A stretch of DNA of 15,251 nucleotides from an uncultured Clostridia bacterium (GTDB lineage Bacteria > Bacillota > Clostridia > Lachnospirales > Lachnospiraceae), in assembly GCA_947088195.1 (NCBI GenBank), contig CAMUFS010000034.1, positions 1 through 15,251 of the forward strand. Reading direction: 5' to 3'. Shown piece by piece: positions 6,965 to 14,985 of this stretch. The position numbers and the translations under genes are program-made. Within the stretch, counting starts at the first letter, position 1. Each line of letters begins with the position of its first letter. Below the pieces are notes generated by a model. It had not been told where the DNA came from. It ran no database searches and was given only the letters and a program-made list of their open reading frames with translations.

Positions 6965-9343
6965 ATGGAACAGTACAGGGTGGATAAGAATACATTAAAG
7001 CTTTCTTACCCCGCTTCTTTCTGGAGGAATATCTGGCGCGAGGCGCTTGTCAGCGGAGACGGGACGCTTGGCGCCAGTTTCCTTGGAGGCTCCAAATATC
7101 AGACGGTTATTATCAATCATGCCAAGCTGTGGGGCGGAGGAAGCAACGCTATCTTGCCAGATGTATCACAGGCACTTGGGCGTATGCGCGCAAGGATGGA
7201 TCAGGGAGAATACAAGGAAGCAAGCTGGGAAATAGTAAATGAGCTGAAGAACAAGGAATACCAGGCACATATGGAGACACCATTTCCTTTGGGTGCTCTA
7301 AAAGCCGTGATTGCTCCAAAAGGAACCTTTCGACATTATCAGAGACTTTTGTTTATGGACAAAGGAGTGGCGGCAGCAGAATGGCTGGACAATGGGAGCA
7401 TTCGCCGAACAGAGGGCTTTGTATCCCGGAAAGAGCATATGGTATTATACCGAATCTGTGCCGAACAGTCCGATCTGGATGTAAGTCTCTGGCTGGATAT
7501 GCACGAAAATGCCGGAGAAAAGACAAATGATATTAGGGATTATATTAAAAGTCATAAAAAAAGTTGGTCAAAAGGCAGAGAACTGATCTATCTTTCAGAA
7601 AATACAGACCAATCTGTCTATGGAATGGTGGCGAGAATTTACACAGAGGGAACCTGCAGAGAGGAACAAGAAAATCAACTGCATGTGACAAATGCGGCGA
7701 ATCTTGTAATTGGACTGAAGGTTTTTGTAAAAGGGGACCCAGAAAATGAGATTCCAAGACTTCAGAAGGAACTAGAAGCGTTTGACGGAGATTATGACAG
7801 AGCACTAAAAGAACATATAACCCTTCACAGGCTATTGTATCACAGCGCAAGGTTAAGCTTTGCTCATGAACAGAATCACACAAACGAGGAACTTTTGCAG
7901 GAAGCATTTACAGAAGAAGCCTCTCCAGAATTAGTAGAAAAACTGTGGAAATTTGGGCGCTATCTCTTTATCAGTGGAACCAGAGAGGATGGGAATCCAT
8001 TTCCTCTATATGGATTGTGGGCAGGGAGTTACCGTTTGCCGTGGCCTCACAATATGGCAAACGAGAATCTGCAGATGATCTACTGGCATTGCTTTACGGG
8101 CAATCTGTCAAAGCTTCATGAAGCAGTATTTCACTATTACAATCAAAGACTGGAGATATTTCGGGACAATGCACGGAAATTGTACGGCTGTCGCGGTATA
8201 TGGATTCCCGCAGGAACAACACCGGGCGTGGCGGTACCATGCCAGATAGTCCCCGTCATTATAAATTGGACTGGAGCAGCCGGTTGGCTGGCACAACATT
8301 ATATTAAATATGCAACCTACAAAAGAGATAAAACTTATATAAAAGAAGAGATCCTGCCATATCTTTTGGAGGTGGCAGAATTTTATCAGGACTTTATCAC
8401 CTTTGATTCCAATGGAAACATAAAGCTATACCCCAGTGTTTCCCCAGAAAATACACCAGACAACTATATGCCACCCAAAGGCGTACAGATGGCACATCCT
8501 ATGCCGACAACCATTAACGCAACAATGGATCTAGCAATTATAAAAGAATTTTTTACAAATTTGGGAGAAATAGCATCCATCTGTGAGGGCTTAGAAGAAA
8601 AACTACCACTGTGGAAAAAAATAGTAGATTCCATACCACCTTATCAGACCAATGAAAAAGGGGCCATAAAGGAATGGCAGGGAGATGGCTTTGCGGACAA
8701 TTACAATCACAGACATCTGTCTCATATCTATCCAGTATTTCCGGGAACAGAGATCAACAGTGTGGATAATAATGGTGAGTTGGAGAGCTACAAAAAAGCG
8801 GTTTCCCTCAGAAAAATAGATGCCCAGACAGGCTGGTCCATGGCGCATATGGCAGCAATCTATGCGAGATTTGAGGATGGCGAGAAAGCGATGGAATGTC
8901 TTGATAATATGGCAAGAGCATGTTTACTGCCAAATTTCTTTACCCTTCACAACGATTGGAGAGGAATGGGAATCACTTTGGACATGGACCCAGCACCCGT
9001 ACAGCTTGACGCAATTATGGGTTACGTAAATGGTGTACAGGAGATGCTTTTCTATGCAGAGAATGATCTAATAAAGCTTTTACCCGCACTTCCCAAAAAG
9101 CTGTCTGTTGGGGAAGTAGAAGGATTTTGTTATGCATGGGGCAGCGTGGATATGAGATGGGACAGAGAGAGAGAAAACTTTCAGGCAAAAATATACGCTG
9201 TGACAGAACATAAAATTAGAATAAAACTGCCAGAGATATTTAAAAACTATAAGATTGATGCAGAGAATGTGGAATATACAAAAGAAGATGGAATATTAAG
9301 CGCATGTTTCAAAAAGGGCGGAATATTGAAAATGGTAAGCTAG
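6965..9343 (+). CDS. GH95 family glycosidase (alpha-L-fucosidase / alpha-L-galactosidase family), divergent
   Basis: This 792-residue protein without a signal peptide is predicted to be cytoplasmic. The N-terminal beta-sandwich contains SGDGTLGASFLGG near residue 30, the counterpart of the GNGRLGAM motif. The (alpha/alpha)6 catalytic domain carries NEN at 366-368, SPEN with Glu495, NHRHLSHIYPVFPG at 581-594, QLD with Asp682, and LLPALPKKLSVGEVEG near 705-720. By alignment in my head, Asn366, Asn368, Glu495 and Asp682 match the catalytic Asn421, Asn423, Glu566 and Asp766 of the Bifidobacterium 1,2-alpha-L-fucosidase AfcA, so an inverting hydrolase is expected. The residue two before the first Asn, His in fucosidases and Thr in an L-galactosidase as I recall, is Met364 here, so the substrate is uncertain. 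An AGAGGA site at 6954-6959 overlaps the previous stop. Confidence 0.87.
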   Translation: MEQYRVDKNTLKLSYPASFWRNIWREALVSGDGTLGASFLGGSKYQTVIINHAKLWGGGSNAILPDVSQALGRMRARMDQGEYKEASWEIVNELKNKEYQAHMETPFPLGALKAVIAPKGTFRHYQRLLFMDKGVAAAEWLDNGSIRRTEGFVSRKEHMVLYRICAEQSDLDVSLWLDMHENAGEKTNDIRDYIKSHKKSWSKGRELIYLSENTDQSVYGMVARIYTEGTCREEQENQLHVTNAANLVIGLKVFVKGDPENEIPRLQKELEAFDGDYDRALKEHITLHRLLYHSARLSFAHEQNHTNEELLQEAFTEEASPELVEKLWKFGRYLFISGTREDGNPFPLYGLWAGSYRLPWPHNMANENLQMIYWHCFTGNLSKLHEAVFHYYNQRLEIFRDNARKLYGCRGIWIPAGTTPGVAVPCQIVPVIINWTGAAGWLAQHYIKYATYKRDKTYIKEEILPYLLEVAEFYQDFITFDSNGNIKLYPSVSPENTPDNYMPPKGVQMAHPMPTTINATMDLAIIKEFFTNLGEIASICEGLEEKLPLWKKIVDSIPPYQTNEKGAIKEWQGDGFADNYNHRHLSHIYPVFPGTEINSVDNNGELESYKKAVSLRKIDAQTGWSMAHMAAIYARFEDGEKAMECLDNMARACLLPNFFTLHNDWRGMGITLDMDPAPVQLDAIMGYVNGVQEMLFYAENDLIKLLPALPKKLSVGEVEGFCYAWGSVDMRWDRERENFQAKIYAVTEHKIRIKLPEIFKNYKIDAENVEYTKEDGILSACFKKGGILKMVS

Positions 9344-9347
9344 AATA

Positions 9348-9377
9348 GTAATCATTATAAAAATTGTAAATAATTAC
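9348..9377. promoter_or_regulatory. AT-rich imperfect inverted repeat, candidate operator
   Basis: GTAATCATT (9348-9356) and AATAATTAC (9369-9377) are inverted copies with one mismatch and a 12-base spacer. They fill most of the 61-base gap between the GH95 and PL26 genes, the largest gap inside the enzyme operon. A TATAAA lies at the centre but lacks a good -35. It could be a regulator site or an internal promoter, or chance in AT-rich DNA. Confidence 0.25.
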
Positions 9378-9391
9378 ATGATAGAAAGGAT

Positions 9392-9397
9392 GGAAAG
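9392..9397 (+). promoter_or_regulatory. Ribosome binding site deciding the PL26 start
   Basis: GGAAAG lies 7 bases before the ATG at 9405. The in-frame ATGs at 9378 and 9390 are less likely: the first follows AT-rich DNA with no Shine-Dalgarno sequence, and the second overlaps its own purine run. The family's RIFT-barrel domain also begins shortly after 9405. Confidence 0.5.
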
Positions 9398-9404
9398 CAA
9401 GTAT

Positions 9405-12059
9405 ATGAATCAAACTATTCGTTTTACAAAGATGGCAAATCGTGCCCTTCAGGGCTATGTTACATGGGGAGCACCGTGGAAGAAGGGGAGTGTTAAGTCT
9501 GATTCCGATTATATTCTCACAGATGAGTCTGGCAAGAAGATTGCTGTTCAGAGTGCAGTCAGTGCTTTTTGGCCAGATGGAAGTGTAAAGTGGAGTCGTC
9601 ATACAGCAAAAATTGAGAGGAATACAGCAGATCTTATTCTTAGCACCACAGAGAAAAGAGTGGCAGATCGCTTTTTGGCAAAGGAACTGGCAGATCAATT
9701 TGTTGTTGAGGGACAAAGAGTACATGCCTGTATTCCTAAAAGCGGCAACCTGATTCTTAAGGATTTATGCGTGGATGGCAGGATTAGTGCGCGAAGTGGC
9801 AGTCTTACTTTGATTATGGAAGAGAGAGGTGAGGAGAATGGCTGCGCTGTGACAAAGCAGGTTCCCTATGTGGGTGTGATAAAAGAGGCTGTCCTTGAGG
9901 AAAATGGCTCAGAAAAGGCAGTGATATGCCTTAGAGGGATACACAGTGCGCTACAGGGAGAAGAAAGTGACAGAAGAGAGCTTCTTCCCTTTGTGCTTCG
10001 CTTGGCTTTTTATATGGAGAGTGAGAATGTACATATCACACATACTTTCCTTTATGATGGAGAGGAGCAGAAGGATTTTCTCAAGGGACTTGGTGTTCGT
10101 TTTCAATGTCCATTAAAGGGGAAGGCATATAATCATCATGTGAAGTTTGCTTCTGAGTATGGATGTTTTCATGAGAGTATGAATATGCTGCTTGCTTGGC
10201 GTCCTAAGCTTCCACTAGAACTGTATGAGAGACAGATGGCTGGGGAGAACCTGGAGCTTGACCAGATGGAGGAGCAGCTTGTCAAGGATATAGAGCAGGC
10301 ATTTGGAAATATGCCTACATGGAGCAACTATCATATGTGTCAGGACAGTGCAGAGCATTATGCGATTCGAAAGAGAACAAATCATGAAAATTGTTGTTAT
10401 CTGGATTGTCAGCATGGTGGTCGCGCGGCAGGCTGCGCGGCTGTGGCAGGAGAGGATGGCGGCTTTGCGGTGGCGCTTCGTGATTTCTGGCAGAAATATC
10501 CTTCTGGTATCTGGATGGATCGTGTAGATACGGAATGTACAGAAGTGACAGTATGGCTTTGGACGCCGGAGGCTGAGGCGATGGATTATCGTCATTATGA
10601 TGTCACAGGTTATTCACAGTCTTATTATGAAGGCTTTGATGAGCTGGGTGCAGATCCATATGGTATTGCAAATACGAATGAGATTGAGATCAAAGGTTTT
10701 TCTGGCACGATTCTCTCAGATAATGATCTGCTTGATTGGAATCAGGAAGTACAAAAGCCTATGGTGTTGTCGGCTTCGCCACAATATTATCATCAGGTAG
10801 GGGCTTTTGGCAGATGGAGCTTGCCGAATTACAGCACGCCATTTTCTCGGTTTTTGGAGGAACAGCTTGATAAGGCTGTTAAATTTTATAAAGAAGAGAT
10901 TGATGCAAGAGGCTTTTACGGCTTTTATAATTATGGAGATGTGATGCATACCTATGATAAGGTTCGTCATGTGTGGCGCTATGATATGGGAGGCTATGCA
11001 TGGCAGAATACAGAGCTTGTGCCAACGCTATGGTTGTGGTATGCTTATCTTAGAAGTGGAAGAGAGGATATTTTTACGCTCGCGGAAGCGATGAGTCGTC
11101 ATTGTTCTGAGGTGGATACTTATCATCTAGGAAAATATAAGGGCATTGGCTCGCGTCACAACGTGCGCCATTGGGGCTGTCCATGTAAGGAAGCGCGCAT
11201 TGGAATGGCGGGACATCATCGGTTTTATTATTATCTGACCGGGGACGGACGGATGGGAGATGTGTTTGATGATGTGAAGGATGCAGATTTTGCTTTGCTT
11301 GAGATAGATCCTATGCGGTTTTTCTATGACAAGGAGAGTATGGTTTATCCGACTCATGCTCGCTCTGGCCCTGATTGGTCAAGCTTTTGTTCAAACTGGA
11401 TGACGGAGTGGGAGCGTCACCAAAATACGGTCTATAGAGATAAAATTGTGACAGGAATTGAGGACTTAAAGAAGATGCCGCTCAAGCTGATCTCTGGCTC
11501 TGATTTTGAGTACGATCCACAGAATAGTCATTTGAGGTATATTGGAGAGAGAGCAACAGGAGGATGCCATTTGCAGATTTGTATGGGTGCCTCACAGGTA
11601 TGGATTGAGCTTGCTTATTTGCTGGAGGATGAAGAATGGAAGAAGATGATAGCCGATTTTGGCCGTTTTTATCTGTTGCCGCCAGAGAAAAAAGAGAGTG
11701 TGGCAAAGGGTATGTTTGGCAAAAGACAGGCGAGCTTCCCGTATATGGCAACGGCAATGACAGCATTTGGAGCGGAATATTATCAGGATGAAAATTTGGC
11801 GCACTGGGCATGGCATTATCTGCTTGAGGATTTCTTAAAGAAAGATAGAATAAAAGGTTTTGAGCCACAATATCTGGAGGATACGGCAAACCAAAAATTA
11901 TTAAAAGAAATTTCATGGATATCTACCAACTATGTTTCTCAGTGGTGTTTGAATGTGATTATGGCTTTGGAGATGATAGGAAATTATATACCAGAGACGC
12001 TTGAGGATATAAAAGAGGAAGGATTTTTAAAGGAATTGGAGTGTGATTGTCTAGTCTAA
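9405..12059 (+). CDS. Exo-rhamnogalacturonan lyase family protein (PL26, YetA/PcRGLX-like)
   Basis: This 884-residue protein without a signal peptide is predicted to be cytoplasmic. The N-terminus with GYVTWGAPWKKG and SAFWPDGSVKWSRHTA is the signature of the YetA/PcRGLX RIFT-barrel domain (residues about 1-90). A central beta domain is followed by an alpha-barrel with GFYGFYNYGDVMHTYD near 503-518, YDMGGYAWQNTELVP near 526-542 and SRHNVRHWG at 583-591. The fungal family member removes the unsaturated disaccharide delta-GalA-Rha from rhamnogalacturonan I by beta-elimination; the same reaction is inferred here. The length is close to that of the fungal enzyme. Unusual features are six cysteines in two clusters (330, 331, 335, 344; 592, 594). 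An alternative start at 9378 would add nine residues. The DUF2264 gene begins 15 bases after the stop. Confidence 0.88.
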   Translation: MNQTIRFTKMANRALQGYVTWGAPWKKGSVKSDSDYILTDESGKKIAVQSAVSAFWPDGSVKWSRHTAKIERNTADLILSTTEKRVADRFLAKELADQFVVEGQRVHACIPKSGNLILKDLCVDGRISARSGSLTLIMEERGEENGCAVTKQVPYVGVIKEAVLEENGSEKAVICLRGIHSALQGEESDRRELLPFVLRLAFYMESENVHITHTFLYDGEEQKDFLKGLGVRFQCPLKGKAYNHHVKFASEYGCFHESMNMLLAWRPKLPLELYERQMAGENLELDQMEEQLVKDIEQAFGNMPTWSNYHMCQDSAEHYAIRKRTNHENCCYLDCQHGGRAAGCAAVAGEDGGFAVALRDFWQKYPSGIWMDRVDTECTEVTVWLWTPEAEAMDYRHYDVTGYSQSYYEGFDELGADPYGIANTNEIEIKGFSGTILSDNDLLDWNQEVQKPMVLSASPQYYHQVGAFGRWSLPNYSTPFSRFLEEQLDKAVKFYKEEIDARGFYGFYNYGDVMHTYDKVRHVWRYDMGGYAWQNTELVPTLWLWYAYLRSGREDIFTLAEAMSRHCSEVDTYHLGKYKGIGSRHNVRHWGCPCKEARIGMAGHHRFYYYLTGDGRMGDVFDDVKDADFALLEIDPMRFFYDKESMVYPTHARSGPDWSSFCSNWMTEWERHQNTVYRDKIVTGIEDLKKMPLKLISGSDFEYDPQNSHLRYIGERATGGCHLQICMGASQVWIELAYLLEDEEWKKMIADFGRFYLLPPEKKESVAKGMFGKRQASFPYMATAMTAFGAEYYQDENLAHWAWHYLLEDFLKKDRIKGFEPQYLEDTANQKLLKEISWISTNYVSQWCLNVIMALEMIGNYIPETLEDIKEEGFLKELECDCLV

Positions 12060-12069
12060 AGGGAGGTGG
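12060..12069 (+). promoter_or_regulatory. Ribosome binding site deciding the DUF2264 start
   Basis: AGGGAGGTGG lies 5 bases before the ATG at 12075. A GTG at 12066 is in frame but sits inside this site, so it cannot be the start that uses it. Confidence 0.7.
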
Positions 12070-12074
12070 ATAGA

Positions 12075-13814
12075 ATGTCTAAGTCAAAGCAGCAATGGGA
12101 GCAGATGTTTCTTGATATGGCAGAACCATTGAAAAGCCATTATTCTAAGGGAAAAGCAAGGCTTGAACTCGGTGTGACAGCAGCAGGGTATGGAAACAGG
12201 ATTGCGGGAATGGAGGGATTTTCCCGCGTCCTGTGGGGACTGGTTCCCTACTGGGCAGGAGGAGGAACGGACGAGAGCCTGCTTGGTGTATATCAGGAAG
12301 GAATTAAAAATGGCACAGACCCAGAGCATGAGGAGTTTTGGGGGCACCTGCATGACAGGGATCAGCGCATGGTAGAGATGGCAGCATTGAGTCTTGGTAT
12401 TCTTCTTGTGCCAGAAAAGCTGTGGGAGCCACTGTCAGATAAGACGAAGAAAAATTATGCGGCGTGGCTGAATGAGATCAATCAGCATAAGCTGGTGGAG
12501 AATAATTGGCAATTTTTCAATACTATCACAAATCTTGCTCTAAAAAGTGTGGGTGAGGCGTATAGTAAGGAGTGTATGCAGCGCGCGATAGATTATTATG
12601 AATCGTTCTATATTGGAAATGGCTGGTATGGGGATGGTGTGCGCCCGCAGAAGGATTATTATGTCTCTTTTGCCATTCACTATTATTGTCTTTTGTATGC
12701 AAAGTTTATGCGTGCGGAGGATGCAGAACGATGCAAAAAGTATGAGGAGAGAGCAAAAGAGTTTGCAAAGACATTTCTTTATTGGTTTGATGATGAAGGA
12801 AAAGCTTTGCCATTTGGGCGGTCGCAGACGTATCGTTTTGCGCAGGCGGCATTTTTTAGTGCCTGTGTCTTTGCTGGAGTTGAGGTGCTGCCATTGTCTG
12901 TGATAAAGGGTGTGATAGAGAGACATATAGATTATTGGATGCGTCAGCCTATTTTTGATAATGGGCATGTGCTAACGGTGGGATATGCTTATCCAAATCT
13001 TACTATGTCAGAAACATATAATGCAACGGGATCGCCGTATTGGGCATGTAAATTGTTTTTGATTCTCGCTCTTCCAAAGGAGCATCCTTTCTGGAGTGCC
13101 AAGGCAGCTCCCATGCCAAAGCTTGAGACAGTGTTTGCGATTCCAGAATGTAATATGTTAATGCAGCACAGAAAGGGAGAGGTGACAGCACTGACCGCAG
13201 GACAGTATCCGGTGGTGGAACATACACACTGTGCGGAGAAATATGCAAAGTTTGCATATTCTTCTGTATTTGGATTCTCTGTGCCACGATCCTATGAGAA
13301 GCTTAGTGAGACAGCGCCAGATTCTATGTTGGCATTTCGTGTGCATGGCATGACTTACGTAAGAAGAAAATGTGAGGAGTATCGGATAGAAAAGGATGTG
13401 GTGTATGCTCGCTGGATGCCGATTGAGGGAATTGAGGTTGAGACATGGCTATATCCAGAAGAAAAAGGACATAGAAGGAAGCATCGGATTACAAGTACTA
13501 TAATCTGTGAGGCATATGACTGTGGTTTCTCCTATCCCAATCGGATGGAAGAGACGAAAAAAGAAGAGAGAGAAGGGCTTGCAAGGGTTTCCGATCAGAA
13601 TGGCTATAGTGAGGTGATACTGAAAACAGGCTTTGGGGAGGGAACAGTGATCGGCGGCGTATCTAATGTAAATATTATCTTTCCCAATGCATGTATTCCA
13701 GCACTTCGGTATCAGATAGAGCCGGGTGTTATGGAGGTGGAGAGCGTGGTGCAGGCAGAACTCTTGATAGAGCATATTGTGATAGGGAAAGGGGAATGTT
13801 ATGGAGAGCTATAA
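12075..13814 (+). CDS. DUF2264 domain protein, predicted alpha-barrel glycan-active enzyme
   Basis: This 579-residue protein has no signal peptide or membrane segment. It shows the DUF2264 landmarks: a VENNWQFFNTITNLAL block at about 141-156, GNGWYGDGVRPQKDYY at 181-196 followed by FAIHYYCLLYAKF, and GRSQTYRFAQAAFFSACVFAG from residue 248. The Trp/Tyr/Asp-rich helical pattern fits an (alpha/alpha)-barrel with a C-terminal beta domain after about residue 370. The function is not certain. I recall that related proteins were placed in CAZy GH154, with exo-beta-glucuronidase activity on plant arabinogalactan, but I cannot confirm that this one belongs there. Its position between a rhamnogalacturonan lyase and an unsaturated uronyl hydrolase points to a uronic-acid-related step. 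The last 14 bases overlap the GH88 gene, which indicates translational coupling. Confidence 0.85.
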   Translation: MSKSKQQWEQMFLDMAEPLKSHYSKGKARLELGVTAAGYGNRIAGMEGFSRVLWGLVPYWAGGGTDESLLGVYQEGIKNGTDPEHEEFWGHLHDRDQRMVEMAALSLGILLVPEKLWEPLSDKTKKNYAAWLNEINQHKLVENNWQFFNTITNLALKSVGEAYSKECMQRAIDYYESFYIGNGWYGDGVRPQKDYYVSFAIHYYCLLYAKFMRAEDAERCKKYEERAKEFAKTFLYWFDDEGKALPFGRSQTYRFAQAAFFSACVFAGVEVLPLSVIKGVIERHIDYWMRQPIFDNGHVLTVGYAYPNLTMSETYNATGSPYWACKLFLILALPKEHPFWSAKAAPMPKLETVFAIPECNMLMQHRKGEVTALTAGQYPVVEHTHCAEKYAKFAYSSVFGFSVPRSYEKLSETAPDSMLAFRVHGMTYVRRKCEEYRIEKDVVYARWMPIEGIEVETWLYPEEKGHRRKHRITSTIICEAYDCGFSYPNRMEETKKEEREGLARVSDQNGYSEVILKTGFGEGTVIGGVSNVNIIFPNACIPALRYQIEPGVMEVESVVQAELLIEHIVIGKGECYGEL

Positions 13815-14934
13815 GGATGAAACGATCCGACAGTGGGCAGATAATGTGTATCAGAAAATTTGTAAAAAGATAGAAGCACAGACACAGAGAGTGGGAACCA
13901 ATATCCCCTATATTCCTGAAAATGGCAGATATAAGGATATGGGTGAAGAGGGCATCCATTGGTGGACAAATGGTTTTTGGCCAGGGATTCTCTGGCAGAT
14001 GTTCCATGCCACTGGCAATAAGCTTTATTTGGATACAGCGCGGGGTGTGGAGAAGCGCTTGGATCGGGCTCTAAATCATTATTCGGGGCTGGATCATGAT
14101 GTGGGATTTATCTGGCTTCACGCGGCAGTTGCCGATTACCGTCTAACCGGGGATGAGGAGGCGAAGGAGCGGGGACTTAAGGCCGCTGGAGCACTGGCAA
14201 GCCGCTACAATCCCGCAGGACAGTATTTTTGTGCATGGAACGGCGATCGTCCGGGACATATAATCATTGATTGTTTGATGAATATGCCGCTGTTATTTTG
14301 GGCAACTAGGGAGACCAAAGATCCGCGTTTTGCATTGATGGCAGAACGGCATATTGACACAGCTTTGGCTTATATTATGAGAGAGGATGGTTCCTGCAAT
14401 CATATTGTAGTGTTAGACCCATTGACAGGTGAGTTTATAGGTAATCCGGGAGGACAAGGCTATGAGGAGGGTTCTTCTTGGTCCAGAGGACAGGCGTGGG
14501 CAATCTATGGATTTTTGCTCGCTTATCAATATACAGGAAAAAAACAGTATCTGGATGCTTCTAAGCGGGTTGCCCATTATTTTCTTGCAAACGTCGCGAT
14601 AACTGATTATGTGCCGTTAATTGACTTTCGGGCACCTTTAGAGCCCGTGTACTATGATACCACAGCCGGAGTGATCGCTGCCTGTGGGCTGCTTGCGCTT
14701 GCAGATAAAGTGGAGGATCTGGAGAAAAAGCTATATTATACTGGTGCGGTAAGGCTTCTTCGTGCCATTGAGGAAAAGCATTGTAATTGGAATCCTGACG
14801 AAGATGCGATTGTGGATTTTGGTTCTGCAAAGTATCATCGTGAGTCGGATAGAGAGGTGCCGATTATCTATGGGGATTATTTCTTTATTGAAGGTGTTTT
14901 GCGGCTTATGGAAAAGAGCTTTTTGATCTGGTAG
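13801..14934 (+). CDS. GH88 unsaturated uronyl hydrolase
   Basis: This 377-residue cytoplasmic protein, the same length as the Bacillus UGL enzyme as I recall, hydrolyses the unsaturated uronic acid left at the non-reducing end by polysaccharide lyases. It acts by hydration of the vinyl ether, releasing a product that rearranges to 5-keto-4-deoxyuronate. Family landmarks are WWTNGFWPGILWQMF at 54-68, LDHDVGF with Asp100, IIIDCLMNMPLLFWA with Asp157, SSWSRGQAWAIYGF at 225-238, DTTAGVIAACGLLAL at 286-300 and YGDYFFIEGVLRL at 357-369. Asp100 and Asp157 match the two catalytic aspartates of UGL. The motifs favour GH88 over GH105. The natural substrate could be an unsaturated galacturonyl or glucuronyl oligosaccharide; the upstream lyase suggests delta-GalA-Rha. 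An AAAGGGGA sequence inside the DUF2264 gene supports the start. Confidence 0.92.
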   Translation: MESYKDETIRQWADNVYQKICKKIEAQTQRVGTNIPYIPENGRYKDMGEEGIHWWTNGFWPGILWQMFHATGNKLYLDTARGVEKRLDRALNHYSGLDHDVGFIWLHAAVADYRLTGDEEAKERGLKAAGALASRYNPAGQYFCAWNGDRPGHIIIDCLMNMPLLFWATRETKDPRFALMAERHIDTALAYIMREDGSCNHIVVLDPLTGEFIGNPGGQGYEEGSSWSRGQAWAIYGFLLAYQYTGKKQYLDASKRVAHYFLANVAITDYVPLIDFRAPLEPVYYDTTAGVIAACGLLALADKVEDLEKKLYYTGAVRLLRAIEEKHCNWNPDEDAIVDFGSAKYHRESDREVPIIYGDYFFIEGVLRLMEKSFLIW

Positions 14935-14985
14935 ATAATAGAATCTCGGACAGAAAATGGGAAGGAATGGGAGAGGAGGATATGT

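Noticed and set aside
11482..11916. A 144-codon antisense open frame in the PL26 gene
   Set aside because: It overlaps a conserved coding region entirely and shows no domain or translation signal.
13801..14934. Assignment of the uronyl hydrolase to GH105 (YteR/YesR)
   Set aside because: The HDVGF, IIIDCLMNMPLLF and SSWSRGQAWAIYGF motifs and the two spaced aspartates fit GH88, and GH105 signatures are not seen.
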